From Terriglobia bacterium (GTDB lineage Bacteria; Acidobacteriota; Terriglobia; Bryobacterales; UBA6623), in NCBI GenBank assembly GCA_009838515.1, contig VXRL01000083.1, positions 1-56,813 on the forward strand: 56,813 bases of DNA. The letters are read 5' to 3'. Below, piece after piece: positions 8,429 to 16,840 of the stretch; positions within the stretch are counted from its first letter, which is position 1; every line of letters begins with the position of its first letter. The position numbers and the translations under genes are program-made. The notes under the pieces were generated by a model, which saw nothing but the letters and a program-made list of their open reading frames with translations, was not told the origin of the DNA and did not search any database.

Positions 8429-9505
8429 ATGCAGCGATTCGTGCTTTCCATCGTCGCAGTGCTGGCGCTCGTCGCGCCGCCGCCGGCTCCGAGCCAGTCT
8501 CCCGACAGGCTTAGCGGACGTGAAGCGGCAGAGGTAATGGATCGCATCTCGGACCTGCTGGAAGCGACGCGCATCGTGATTCCCGAGCTCTCAAGGGCCG
8601 GAGCGCCGCTGCAGGAGAACTTCCGGCAAGGCGTGAATACCCTGCGCACCACTCCCAGCCGCGATCACACCGGCGTGCTGTACCAGATGCTGACGAACGC
8701 CAAGGCCTACCTGCAGCTGTCGGACACGCTACCGAAGTCGAGCGAATTCTCCGAGGACATTGGGCGCCAGCTGACCGAGCTGCGCGAGGGCATCCAGAAG
8801 CTCGAGGCCCATTTCCGGGCCACGCTGGCATTGCGGGAAGAACAGGTGCTCGGCTCCGACCGCGACAACCTGCGCAGGTATGCGGATTCCAATCGCATGG
8901 TCGGGCCCGTCCAGACCAGCGACCCGAGAGTTGTGTTCTTGGGCGACTCGATCACCGACGGCTGGCGGCTGAACCAGTACTTCGCCGGCAAGCAGTACCT
9001 CAATCGCGGCATTGGCGGGCAGATCACGGGCCAGATGCTGGGCCGTGCCAAGCCCGACGTGATCGATCTCCAGCCCAGCGTGATGGTGCTGCTGGCCGGC
9101 ACGAACGACCTAGCGCGAGGCGTGCCCGATGCCACCATCCGACACAATCTGGAGGCCATCGGCCTGCTGGCCGAGGCGGCCGGAATCGTCCCGGTGATGG
9201 CCTCCATCCTGCCGGTCAGCGACTACCACAAGGAGGCGAACCCGCGCTTTCTGCGCACGCCCTACCGCGACCCCACGCGCATCGTGCGGCTGAACCGCTG
9301 GCTGGCGGCGCTCTGCGAGTCTAAGGGCTGGGGCTTCCTCAACTACCACGATGCTATGGTCGACGAGGCCGGCCGGCTGCGCCAAGATCTCGCCGACGAC
9401 GGCCTGCACCCCAATACCGAGGGCTACAAGGTCATGGCCCCGCTCGCCGAGCAGGCCGTCCAAGCGGCGCTCTCGAAGACCGGCCCGCGCCGCAGGCGGC
9501 GCTAG
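8429..9505 (+). CDS. Secreted SGNH/GDSL-family hydrolase
   Basis: 358 residues with a signal peptide (MQRFVLSIVAVLALVAPPPAPSQS). Residues 30-150 are helical and charged. From about 168 the SGNH hydrolase domain follows: VVFLGDSITDGW with nucleophile Ser174, oxyanion Gly near 199 (NRGIGGQITG), AGTND with Asn226, and DDGLHPNTEGY with the catalytic Asp324/His327 pair. All four family blocks are present, so it is probably an active esterase or carbohydrate deacetylase in the periplasm; the substrate is unknown. The 120-residue helical region before the catalytic domain is unusual for simple GDSL esterases. The gene follows the glycosyltransferase closely, which may mean glycan tailoring. Confidence 0.9.
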   Translation: MQRFVLSIVAVLALVAPPPAPSQSPDRLSGREAAEVMDRISDLLEATRIVIPELSRAGAPLQENFRQGVNTLRTTPSRDHTGVLYQMLTNAKAYLQLSDTLPKSSEFSEDIGRQLTELREGIQKLEAHFRATLALREEQVLGSDRDNLRRYADSNRMVGPVQTSDPRVVFLGDSITDGWRLNQYFAGKQYLNRGIGGQITGQMLGRAKPDVIDLQPSVMVLLAGTNDLARGVPDATIRHNLEAIGLLAEAAGIVPVMASILPVSDYHKEANPRFLRTPYRDPTRIVRLNRWLAALCESKGWGFLNYHDAMVDEAGRLRQDLADDGLHPNTEGYKVMAPLAEQAVQAALSKTGPRRRRR

Positions 9506-9603
9506 CCTCAGCGGCCGGAGGGCGCACCGCGCCGGCGGCGAGCGCGGAGATTGGTAAGCTGATTAAACGTTACGGCCGGACTCTTGCGGGCGGACACTCT
9601 GCG

Positions 9604-10122
9604 ATGGCCATCCTTGACTTCTTCCGACAGGCGCCGAGGCGCCAGTCCCAATCCGCGCGCGACTCCGATACGGTACTGCGGATCAGCCAAGCTATTGACA
9701 GGCTGCCGGAGGAGCAAGCGAAGTACATCGCGGCATTCGCCTTTATCTTGGGCCGGGTGGCCAACGCCGACTTCGACATCAGTACGGAAGAGATCGCCGA
9801 AATGGAGCGCATCGTGGAACGTGTGGGCGGCCTGCCCGAAGAGCAAGCCGTTCTGGTGGTGCAGATCGCGAAAGGACAGCACAAGCTGTTCGGAGCAACC
9901 GAGAACTTCGTCGTCACCCAAGAGTTCAACCGCGTCGCGACGCGCGCCCAGAAGCAAGCGCTGCTGCACTGCCTGTTCGCCGTGTCGTCCTCGGACGATT
10001 CCATCAGCGTCAAGGAAGACAACGAGATCCGAGCCATCAGCAAGGAACTGCGGCTCGATCATGCAGATTTCATCGCAGCCCGATCAATCTACAAGGAGCA
10101 CTTGAGCGTCCTGAAGGACTGA
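9604..10122 (+). CDS. TerB-family helical protein
   Basis: 172 residues, largely helical, lacking a signal peptide. Residues 35-165 match the TerB (tellurite resistance B / DjlA N-terminal) all-alpha domain: AFILGRVANADFDISTEEI, then ERIVERVGGL, and a second acidic helix pair ending SISVKEDNEIRAIS. The acidic repeats AxADxxIS and SxDxSISxxE are the metal-binding hallmarks of the family. TerB proteins are cytoplasmic and linked to stress responses or membrane-associated metal sensing, but most single-gene versions have no known role. There is no ter operon nearby. The start at ATG 9604 leaves a 98-base gap after the SGNH hydrolase. Confidence 0.85.
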   Translation: MAILDFFRQAPRRQSQSARDSDTVLRISQAIDRLPEEQAKYIAAFAFILGRVANADFDISTEEIAEMERIVERVGGLPEEQAVLVVQIAKGQHKLFGATENFVVTQEFNRVATRAQKQALLHCLFAVSSSDDSISVKEDNEIRAISKELRLDHADFIAARSIYKEHLSVLKD

Positions 10123-10198
10123 GCCCGGAGGCCGGCCGGCCCAAGGGGGCGGCGCGGGCGCGGTAGGAGCCATCCCGAGACAAGGAGCTAGATCGAAC

Positions 10199-10669
10199 AT
10201 GGAGATCGCGACATTCGGAGCGGGCTGCTTCTGGGGCGTGGAGGTCGCTTTCGGCAGCGTGCCGGGCGTGACGTCCACCTGCGTCGGCTACGCGGGCGGC
10301 CACCTGCCTGACCCGTCGTATCGGGACGTGTGCGCGGGCGAGACAGGACATACCGAAGTGGTCCGCGTAGAGTTCGACGAGCGTCGCGTCAGCTACGAAA
10401 CCCTGCTGGAGACTTTCTGGTCGTGCCACGACCCGACCCAAGTCAACCGCCAAGGCCCCGACCTCGGCTACCAGTACCGCTCGGTGGTCTTCTGCGAGCA
10501 CGACGGCCAGATTGCGGCGGCCGAGGAGTCGAAGCTGAGACTGGAGGAGAGCGGCCGACACAAGCGTCCTATCGCAACCGCGATCGAACGCAGCCACTCT
10601 TTCTACCTCGCCGAGGATTACCATCAGAAGTACTTGGCCAAGCGCGGCATGGCGACCTGCCACGTCTAG
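10199..10669 (+). CDS. msrA: Peptide-methionine (S)-S-oxide reductase MsrA
   Basis: 156 residues. It reduces the S-form of methionine sulfoxide in proteins, using thioredoxin. The catalytic GCFWG motif is at residues 9-13 with nucleophile Cys10, followed by GVTSTCVGYAGGHLPDPSYRDVCAG and TGHTEVVRVEFD, all standard for MsrA. The stretch FWSCHDPTQVNRQGPDLGYQYRS and the C-terminal Cys near 154 (MATCHV, a likely resolving Cys) are also in place. An AAGGAG-like ribosome site precedes the ATG by about 11 bases. No MsrB lies beside it. Repair of oxidised methionine fits with an OxyR gene 9 kb away, though no operon links them. Confidence 0.96.
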   Translation: MEIATFGAGCFWGVEVAFGSVPGVTSTCVGYAGGHLPDPSYRDVCAGETGHTEVVRVEFDERRVSYETLLETFWSCHDPTQVNRQGPDLGYQYRSVVFCEHDGQIAAAEESKLRLEESGRHKRPIATAIERSHSFYLAEDYHQKYLAKRGMATCHV

Positions 10670-10750
10670 GGCGTAGCCTGTACTAACGGTGAACGGGTCG
10701 TTACCCGGCGACGGTGTCAGCCCGCTTCGGCCAGCTCTCAGGTGCGCCCA

Positions 10751-11809
10751 ATGTCGATGATGCTCGAGGAGATCAGGCAGCAGCCTGCAGTCTTGGAGCG
10801 CATTCTGGCCAGCCCGCAGGACGGTCTTGAGCGAATCGGCCGACGATTCTCGCGAGGTCGTCCCGATTTCGCCGTAATCGTGGCCCGCGGAACTTCCGAT
10901 CACGCTGCGATCTTCGGCCGCTACCTGTTCGAGATCACGCTCGGCCTGCCGACCCTGTTGGCCGCGCCGTCCGTGGCGACGCTGTACGACCGGCTTTCGC
11001 TGCCGCCGGGAGCCTTGGTGATCGGCATTTCGCAGTCGGGCGAATCGACCGACATCAACGGCTATGTCGAAGCGGCCAAGTCGTTGGGCGCTTTCTGCGT
11101 CGGAATCACGAACGAAGCGGACAGCACACTGGCGGGATTGGCGGACGAAGTGCTCGCCACCCAAGCCGGCAGGGAGAAGAGCGTTGCGGCGACTAAGACC
11201 TACACAGCCCAGCTGGCCATGCTGTACCGGCTGGCCCGCGCTCTCGGGGCGGGCATCAGCCCGGACGACCTGAAGAAGATTCCCGGTGCCGTGGCGGTGC
11301 AGCTCGAAGGCGAGCGTTCGGTGCGGAGACTGGCAGAGAGCTTTCGCGACATGTCACACGCCGTGGTGATCGGCCGCGGCTTCAACCAGGCCAACGGCTT
11401 CGAGTTCGCGCTCAAGCTGATGGAGACGTGCTATGTCGTGGCAACGGGATTTTCAGGAGCCGACTTTGCGCATGGGCCCATCGCCATAGTCGAAGAGCGG
11501 TTCCCGGTCTTCGCGTTCAGCCCTGTAGGCCCAACCTTCGAACAGACTAAAACCCTGCTGTCCCGACTCCATGCCAGTCAAGCCGAGACCGTCTGCTTCG
11601 GCCCCCCGGCTACCGTGCGGGCACTGCCCAGCGCGCAGCGAATCGAGGTCGCCGAGATCCCGCCATCCAGCCCGGACCTTCCTCGCGACCTGCTCTCGGT
11701 GATCCCGATGATCGTCCCGGCACAGTTGTTTGCCGGCCACCTGTCTGCCGGCAAGGGCCTCAACCCCGATCGCCCCCGAATGCTCTCGAAGGTCACTCAG
11801 ACCCTGTAG
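10751..11809 (+). CDS. Double-SIS sugar isomerase (GlmS C-terminal-like)
   Basis: About 352 residues built from two SIS domains, like the isomerase half of GlmS but without the glutaminase domain. Motifs: MMLEEIRQQPAVLERIL at the start, ARGTSDHAA (45-53), GISQSGEST (92-100) and EKSVAATKTYTAQLAMLYRLA in the first domain; GRGFNQANGFEFALKLMETC and GADFAHGPIAIVEE in the second. Such stand-alone proteins (AgaS, FrlB, NagB-II types) act on phosphorylated amino sugars in the cytoplasm, for example deaminating glucosamine-6-phosphate. The exact substrate is not set by sequence. A GTG at 10742 is possible, but ATG 10751 follows an AGG at good spacing. It stands between msrA and the convergent NYN gene. 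Confidence 0.9.
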   Translation: MSMMLEEIRQQPAVLERILASPQDGLERIGRRFSRGRPDFAVIVARGTSDHAAIFGRYLFEITLGLPTLLAAPSVATLYDRLSLPPGALVIGISQSGESTDINGYVEAAKSLGAFCVGITNEADSTLAGLADEVLATQAGREKSVAATKTYTAQLAMLYRLARALGAGISPDDLKKIPGAVAVQLEGERSVRRLAESFRDMSHAVVIGRGFNQANGFEFALKLMETCYVVATGFSGADFAHGPIAIVEERFPVFAFSPVGPTFEQTKTLLSRLHASQAETVCFGPPATVRALPSAQRIEVAEIPPSSPDLPRDLLSVIPMIVPAQLFAGHLSAGKGLNPDRPRMLSKVTQTL

Positions 11810-11852
11810 GCGGCCCGCCGGGTCGCAGCGCCGTCTACAACGATGATCGCTG

Positions 11853-13508
11853 CTAGCCCCCTGCCAGAGGCACTCGCGCCAGCCGAGCGGTGCCGAAGTA
11901 GCGCGTCCCGCGGCCCCCTTCATCGCGAGTTTCCAGAAGGCCCTCGTTGCGCGCTCGGGCGAACAGGTCTCGGTAGGTCTTCAAGCCGTAGTTCGCGCAC
12001 TTGAAGCCCGGCCGGACCTCCAATACCGCATCCTTGAGTTCGTCGCGACTCAGGCCCGGACCAACCAGTTCCTTGTTCGCCCGCAACACCGGCACGATCA
12101 GCGCGAGCGCATCGGCCACCGGCCCGCCAACCTTGAATTCCAAATCAACGCTCGGAACCAGCGGCCGCGCCGGAGCGGCGGCCCTCAACGTTTCCGCCTT
12201 CGCCTCTGCCGGGGCTTCCCCGGCCACACGGGGTTGGGCAGGCAAGCCCGCAGCCGCACGCGCGGCTTCGTCCCCCCGTGACTTCGCGACGACGATTCGG
12301 CCATCTGCCTCGGCCAGGGTAAACGACCCATCGCGCGCTATCTGCTCTAGTAACGGCTGGAAGGCCGTCCTGCGCACGCCGTACGACCTGAACTTGGGTT
12401 CAATCCGCAGCGCCGTCTCATACAGCAGCCCAATGTCTGCGACATGCCCGTCGTTCTCGATGCATTCAATCGCCCCCTCCAGCACCGATACCACGGCCTC
12501 AAGGGCGTCTCCTCGAGGCTGTCTCACCGCCGTTTCGGCTGCATCCGGCCGATCTGGGCGCTCAGATTCTGCCGGTCGGCTGCGGATCGTTGACGCACCT
12601 GAGCGACCTCGCGACGCGCCGGAACGTGCGAAGCCCCGCGACGCTTCGAATTCTCGCTGGGCCTGGATCTCGCGCGATCGGCCGTATCGTCGCGGGCGCT
12701 CGAACCGCTGCGGCTGCGGGGCGTCATGCCGGTCCGATATCGCCACACAAAACATGTGCTGGTCGATCGGCTTTCTCCACAGGTGGCCGGCTTCAAGCAT
12801 CTGGTAGATCAGATCCTTGAAGCTGTCGCAGCCGAAACTTCGCGGATCCAAGTCCGGCTCGCAATAAGCGATGTGATCGGAGAGTTCGTTCATGAAGGGC
12901 GTCTCACCGCGACGGTCCATGTCTCGGATCGCATCCCTGACGTACGGGAGTGCCTCGTCGAACGCGTCGTAGCGATGTTTGCGCCTAGCCGACGGCTTCG
13001 GGCGAGTGCCATCCCGCTTGGAACCTTCCGTGGCTAGCAGGAGCTCTTCGTAGCTGATGAACTCGTTGCAGTTGCGACGCAGGTTGGAGCTGATCGAGTC
13101 CTGGCAGGCACAGATGTAGACCCGCTTGTTGTAGCGCTTGAGCTTGTGAATGAGCGGCAGGAAGTCGCTGTCTCCGCTGACGATGCAAAAGGAATCGATG
13201 TGCTCTTGGGTGAAGACCAGTTCCAGCGCCTCGAGCGACAAGGCGATGTCGGCCCCGTTCTTGCCGCCACTCGGGCCGGTCTCGAGATGTTCCATGCGCA
13301 CGCCCTGCGCGGCCAGCTTTCTCTGAGTCTGCCTGGCGCCGGCATGGCGGCTCCAACTGCCGTAGGCCACCTGCGTGAGCACTTCGCCGCGGGAGCGGAT
13401 CCAGTTCAGGACAAGCTGGTACTGGAAGCTGAGGTTCCGCGAGTCCTTGATGCCGATCGCGATGTTGTCGTAGTCAATGAATACGGCAAACCTTTCTCGT
13501 TGCGGCAA
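11853..13508 (-). CDS. NYN-domain RNase-like protein with three LOTUS/OST-HTH-like modules
   Basis: 551 residues. Residues 7-155 are an NYN (PIN-like) domain: VFIDYDNIAIG (Asp12, Asp14), GADIALSLEAL and SGDSDFLPLIHKLKRYNKRV (Asp113, Asp115), the acid cluster of LabA/MARF1-type nucleases. Three winged-helix segments follow: about 180-258 (ALPYVRDAIRDMDRRGE...FKDLIYQML), 334-408 (AIECIENDGHVADIGLLYE...), and 464-540 (LSRDELKDAVLEVRPGFKC...YRDLFARARNEGLL). They are separated by Arg-rich and Ala/Pro-rich linkers. LOTUS modules bind RNA in eukaryotic germline proteins. The start is a TTG at 13508 with a strong GGAGGG site six bases upstream. Probably cytoplasmic RNA processing; target unknown. Confidence 0.88.
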   Translation of the reverse strand: MPQRERFAVFIDYDNIAIGIKDSRNLSFQYQLVLNWIRSRGEVLTQVAYGSWSRHAGARQTQRKLAAQGVRMEHLETGPSGGKNGADIALSLEALELVFTQEHIDSFCIVSGDSDFLPLIHKLKRYNKRVYICACQDSISSNLRRNCNEFISYEELLLATEGSKRDGTRPKPSARRKHRYDAFDEALPYVRDAIRDMDRRGETPFMNELSDHIAYCEPDLDPRSFGCDSFKDLIYQMLEAGHLWRKPIDQHMFCVAISDRHDAPQPQRFERPRRYGRSREIQAQREFEASRGFARSGASRGRSGASTIRSRPAESERPDRPDAAETAVRQPRGDALEAVVSVLEGAIECIENDGHVADIGLLYETALRIEPKFRSYGVRRTAFQPLLEQIARDGSFTLAEADGRIVVAKSRGDEAARAAAGLPAQPRVAGEAPAEAKAETLRAAAPARPLVPSVDLEFKVGGPVADALALIVPVLRANKELVGPGLSRDELKDAVLEVRPGFKCANYGLKTYRDLFARARNEGLLETRDEGGRGTRYFGTARLARVPLAGG

Positions 13509-13650
13509 CTCGGCCCTCCCTGGTCGAAACTCGCTTCAAGGCAGATGCCAACAGGTGCTGGGAGCGATCTGTACTGGCAGCTCGATGAACGAACTCAACC
13601 GCGCAATCAAGCTAGACCTCGGCAAATGGGGTAGAGATATTGTTTTCGTC

Positions 13651-13926
13651 TCACTTCTCAAGGGTGATGCTCAAGGCCTTCAGGAACTGCTGGTCTTGAG
13701 GCGTGAGGCTAGAGTCAAGATCCTTCGGCGCGGCCTGATCGACCACAGAATCGCCCGCCTTGGCGTTCCTCTGGCTGAAGCCAACGGTCGCCTCAAGCAC
13801 TAACAGCACGTCGTAGCCTTCTTTCTTGATTTCGCCGATTACCTCGGCGATTCCTTCCGATTCGGATAAAGATTCGTCAATCGCATGCCCTAGGCGCTTG
13901 ATGAGCTGCTTGAGTCGCTTATCCAC
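13651..13926 (-). CDS. Small hypothetical protein, about 91 residues
   Basis: Starts at a GTG (13926). The protein opens with a basic amphipathic helix (MDKRLKQLIKRLGHAI), then an acidic stretch (SLSESEGIAEVIGEIKKEGYDVLLVLEATVGF) that looks like one alpha/beta unit, and ends with a polar tail (LTPQDQQFLKALSITLEK). It has no signal peptide and no Cys. The composition is that of a real protein rather than a shadow frame. It sits upstream of the NYN gene on the same strand with a 142-base gap and could be transcribed with it. I do not recognise a family. Confidence 0.65.
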   Translation of the reverse strand: MDKRLKQLIKRLGHAIDESLSESEGIAEVIGEIKKEGYDVLLVLEATVGFSQRNAKAGDSVVDQAAPKDLDSSLTPQDQQFLKALSITLEK

Positions 13927-14126
13927 GTGCGATCCACCGCATGCTCAACCGCTCCGCAACACACCTCGCGGCCAAGCCAAGCGCCTGTCTGTCGGTTATT
14001 GAAGCAGATGGTCGCGCGGTTTGCAAATGATTTTTCGAGCTGCGGCCGCGTACCGCCCGATCACGGCCGGGTTCAACCTGCCTTGCACCGCCGCAGAGAG
14101 GACGGTGACAATGGAGGGTACGGCCC

Positions 14127-14906
14127 ATGACTGACGCAGAACGAGCCGAGCTGGCGCGCGAAATCGCGTTGGCGGCATCGGGCGCGGAAAGCGGTCATGC
14201 CTGTGCCTGCGGCGTCCCCGCCGATTCCGCGCCGGAGGTGACGCTAGCGAACGGGCTGGCGCACGCCCTCGACCTGTCGCTGCCGCGACCCGATGTGACG
14301 CAGGCCGAAGCGGTGCGCTTCTTGGATGCAGCCCGGCAAGCGCAATTCCGCTCGGTGTGCGTGCAGCCGAGATGGGCTGCTCTGGCAGTGCGCATGCTTG
14401 CCGGCGCCCGGTCGCGAGTGGCCTCATACGTGGGCTATCCGCATGGCGCGACGCTTACTCCCGCCAAGTGCGCGGAGGCTGAGCTACTGCTGCGGTTGGG
14501 AGTACACGAGCTTTGGATGGTCGCCGATATCGGAGCCCTGCGGGCCGGTGACCTAGACGCAGCGTTCATCGACATCCGGGCTGTGGCGCAAGTCGCCGAA
14601 TGCCGCAAAGCGAGCCTGAACGTGATTCTGGAGTTGCCGCTGCTAAGCAATCGCCAAGGGATCGAAGCGTGTGTCGTGACGAAGCTTGCGGGGGCGACTG
14701 CGGCCGCCAGCGCCACCGGAATCTGCGCGAAGCCGACAGAACCGCGCCACATCGAACTGATGCGCCAGACCCTCAGAGACGACTTGGACGTGGTCGGATC
14801 TGGCGGTGTCGAGACGGTGTCCGCGGCACAATCGCTGCTTGCGGCGGGAGCGTCACGGGTGGAATCCAGCCGCGCGCTGGAGTTTGCGAGGGTCTCTCCG
14901 GCATGA
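14127..14906 (+). CDS. DeoC-fold protein lacking catalytic residues (putative pseudoenzyme)
   Basis: 259 residues that follow deoxyribose-phosphate aldolase along most of its length: FRSVCVQPRWAALAVRML, SYVGYPHGATLTPAKCAEAE, ADIGALRAGDLDAAFIDI, LNVILELPLL and SGGVETVSAAQSLLAAGA. The three active-site positions are changed. The Schiff-base Lys of the KTSTG block is Ala194 (AASATG), the second Lys of VKASGG is Val223 (VVGSGG), and the Asp of the EIDMVINIG block is Trp130 (ELWMVADIG). The N-terminus adds a Cys-rich stretch (HACACG). It therefore should not work as the usual aldolase. The fold is kept and the frame is intact, which argues for a retained non-aldolase role. A GGAGGG precedes the ATG. 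It lies 136 bases before the GAF-PP2C gene. Confidence 0.85.
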   Translation: MTDAERAELAREIALAASGAESGHACACGVPADSAPEVTLANGLAHALDLSLPRPDVTQAEAVRFLDAARQAQFRSVCVQPRWAALAVRMLAGARSRVASYVGYPHGATLTPAKCAEAELLLRLGVHELWMVADIGALRAGDLDAAFIDIRAVAQVAECRKASLNVILELPLLSNRQGIEACVVTKLAGATAAASATGICAKPTEPRHIELMRQTLRDDLDVVGSGGVETVSAAQSLLAAGASRVESSRALEFARVSPA

Positions 14907-15042
14907 CGCTGTAGGCCGCGCTTCACGGGCCCGAACCCTTCCGGCCGCAGCCGATTGGGCTAATCTGAGAAGAGTTCGGCGGCGCCGGTCAGCCCACCTT
15001 CTTGACGCCGCCCACCGCGAGCGAGACACTTCTGCCTCGGGC

Positions 15043-16818
15043 ATGTCAGGCGCGACCATGGCTACGAGCACCACGCCAGCCGCGTCCCTCGGCGCGAGCA
15101 GAGAAAACACCGACGGGATCGCCATCCTGCTGGAGGCGTCGGAAGCTGCGGCCGCAAACTCGCTTGACCTTGACGCCCTGCTCGTCGAGCTCTCGACGCT
15201 CGTGAGGAAGATCGTCGACTACGAGCTGTACGCGTTGCTTCTCCCCACCGAAGACGGACACCTGCGCGTTGCCCACTCCGTCGGGTTCCCTGACGAGGTG
15301 GTGGAGTCGCTGCGCGTGCCGCTCGGCACCGGCCTGACCGGTCGGGCGGTGGTTACCAAGGCGACAGTACTCGTGGATGACGTCGATCTCGATCCGGCCT
15401 ACTTGCGGGCGATCGACTGTGTGCGCAGCGAGCTGGCCGTGCCCTTGGTCGCTCGCGATCAGGTCGTCGCGGTGATCGACCTGCAATCGGCGGACCCGAA
15501 CGGCTTTGATCGCCGGGTTTCAGACCTGCTCGAACTGGTGGCGTCTCGCTTCTCGCTGGCGATCGACATCGCCCAGCTATACCACGCGCAAGAAAAGCAT
15601 CGCTCAACCCTGGAAACTCTGCACAAAATCGCCCAAGAATACTCCAGCATTCTCAACCTGAACGATCTGTTGGAGAAAGTCGCTGGCATCGTGCACGACC
15701 TGATCGCCTACGACGCGCTAGCGCTGTACCTCAAGGATCCGCAGCGCCCGCTGCTGCGGCATTATTTCGGGGTCAAGTTCCAAGAGCGGGTCCACTGGCG
15801 GGACATGCCCATCGGCGATGGCTTGGTAGGCACTGCGGCGGCCTCAGGTCAGCCCGTGCTGGTAGCGGACACGTCGACGGACCCGCGCTACATCGAGTTT
15901 CTAGCAGGCGTCCGTTCGGAAGTTGCGGTGCCCCTGCTGCTCAAGGGAGACGTCATTGGCGTGCTGGATCTGGAGAGCCTCACTCCGTCGCGCTTCAGCA
16001 AGGACGATCTAGCGACGCTGGTGCTACTGGCGCCACAAGTGGCGGCAACCATCGAGAACGCCCGACTGTACGAGGAAAAGGAGCGCAACGAAGCGCGGCT
16101 GGCTGGCGACCTGGCCGCCGCCCGCGCCCTGCAGAGCCACCTGCTGCCGGACGGGAATCTGCGCGCAAAAGGGCTCGACATCGCCGCGAGGAACGATCCG
16201 GCAGCGGTGGTATCAGGTGACTTCTACGATTTCTACAGGCATGGCGGCACGATCGGCATTCTCAACGGCGATGTCAGCGGCAAGGGTGCCGCGGCGGCTC
16301 TCTACGCTGCTCTGGCGAGCGGCCTGCTTCGCTCGGCCGCACGGACGAGCCTGTCTCCGGGAGCGACGCTGCGGAGCGTCAACGAGGCACTGGTGGATCG
16401 CGGGGTGGGTGCCACTTTTCTGGCAGCCACCTACGCCAAGTGGCATCCCGGCGAGCGGCTGCTCGTGCTGTCTGGGGCGGGCCTGCCGTATCCGTACGTC
16501 TACCGCAGGGGCAAGCTGTCCCGCGTAGAGCTGTCCGGCATCCCATTGGGCCTGTTCCGGGATGCAAGTTATGACGACGTGAAGCTGGTCCTGCAGCCGG
16601 GCGACCTGGTGGTGAGCGTGTCAGACGGCTTCACCGAGAGCCTTGACGAACGTGACGAGGAGTATGGCGAGCAGCACCTGCTGAAGATCCTCGACGCCAA
16701 CGGTGACGAGTCTGCCGATACGATCCTGCAGCGCATCTTCGCCGATGTCAGCCTCTTCAGCTCGCAAACGCCGCAGTCCGACGACCGGACGGCGATCGTC
16801 GTTCGCGTAACAGAGTGA
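15043..16818 (+). CDS. GAF-GAF-PP2C (SpoIIE/RsbU-type) serine phosphatase
   Basis: About 591 residues. Two GAF sensor domains lie at roughly 45-190 (YALLLPTEDGHLRVAHSVG, GLTGRAVVTK, SELAVPLVARDQVVAVIDL) and 200-345 (the second ending SEVAVPLLLKGDVIGVLDLES). A short coiled segment leads to a SpoIIE-type PP2C domain: VVSGDFYDFYRHG, LNGDVSGKGAAAALYAAL, DLVVSVSDGFTES and DDRTAIVVRV, whose Asp residues bind the metals. Such enzymes dephosphorylate STAS-domain antagonists in partner-switching control of sigma factors or output proteins. A STAS/kinase pair is encoded at 42.5-43.3 kb and is a possible partner. Start at 15043 or the in-frame ATG at 15058, which has an AGG at better spacing; longer upstream frames read as non-coding. 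Confidence 0.92.
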   Translation: MSGATMATSTTPAASLGASRENTDGIAILLEASEAAAANSLDLDALLVELSTLVRKIVDYELYALLLPTEDGHLRVAHSVGFPDEVVESLRVPLGTGLTGRAVVTKATVLVDDVDLDPAYLRAIDCVRSELAVPLVARDQVVAVIDLQSADPNGFDRRVSDLLELVASRFSLAIDIAQLYHAQEKHRSTLETLHKIAQEYSSILNLNDLLEKVAGIVHDLIAYDALALYLKDPQRPLLRHYFGVKFQERVHWRDMPIGDGLVGTAAASGQPVLVADTSTDPRYIEFLAGVRSEVAVPLLLKGDVIGVLDLESLTPSRFSKDDLATLVLLAPQVAATIENARLYEEKERNEARLAGDLAAARALQSHLLPDGNLRAKGLDIAARNDPAAVVSGDFYDFYRHGGTIGILNGDVSGKGAAAALYAALASGLLRSAARTSLSPGATLRSVNEALVDRGVGATFLAATYAKWHPGERLLVLSGAGLPYPYVYRRGKLSRVELSGIPLGLFRDASYDDVKLVLQPGDLVVSVSDGFTESLDERDEEYGEQHLLKILDANGDESADTILQRIFADVSLFSSQTPQSDDRTAIVVRVTE

Positions 16819-16840
16819 GGCCTGCGGAGGACGCCCAGCC

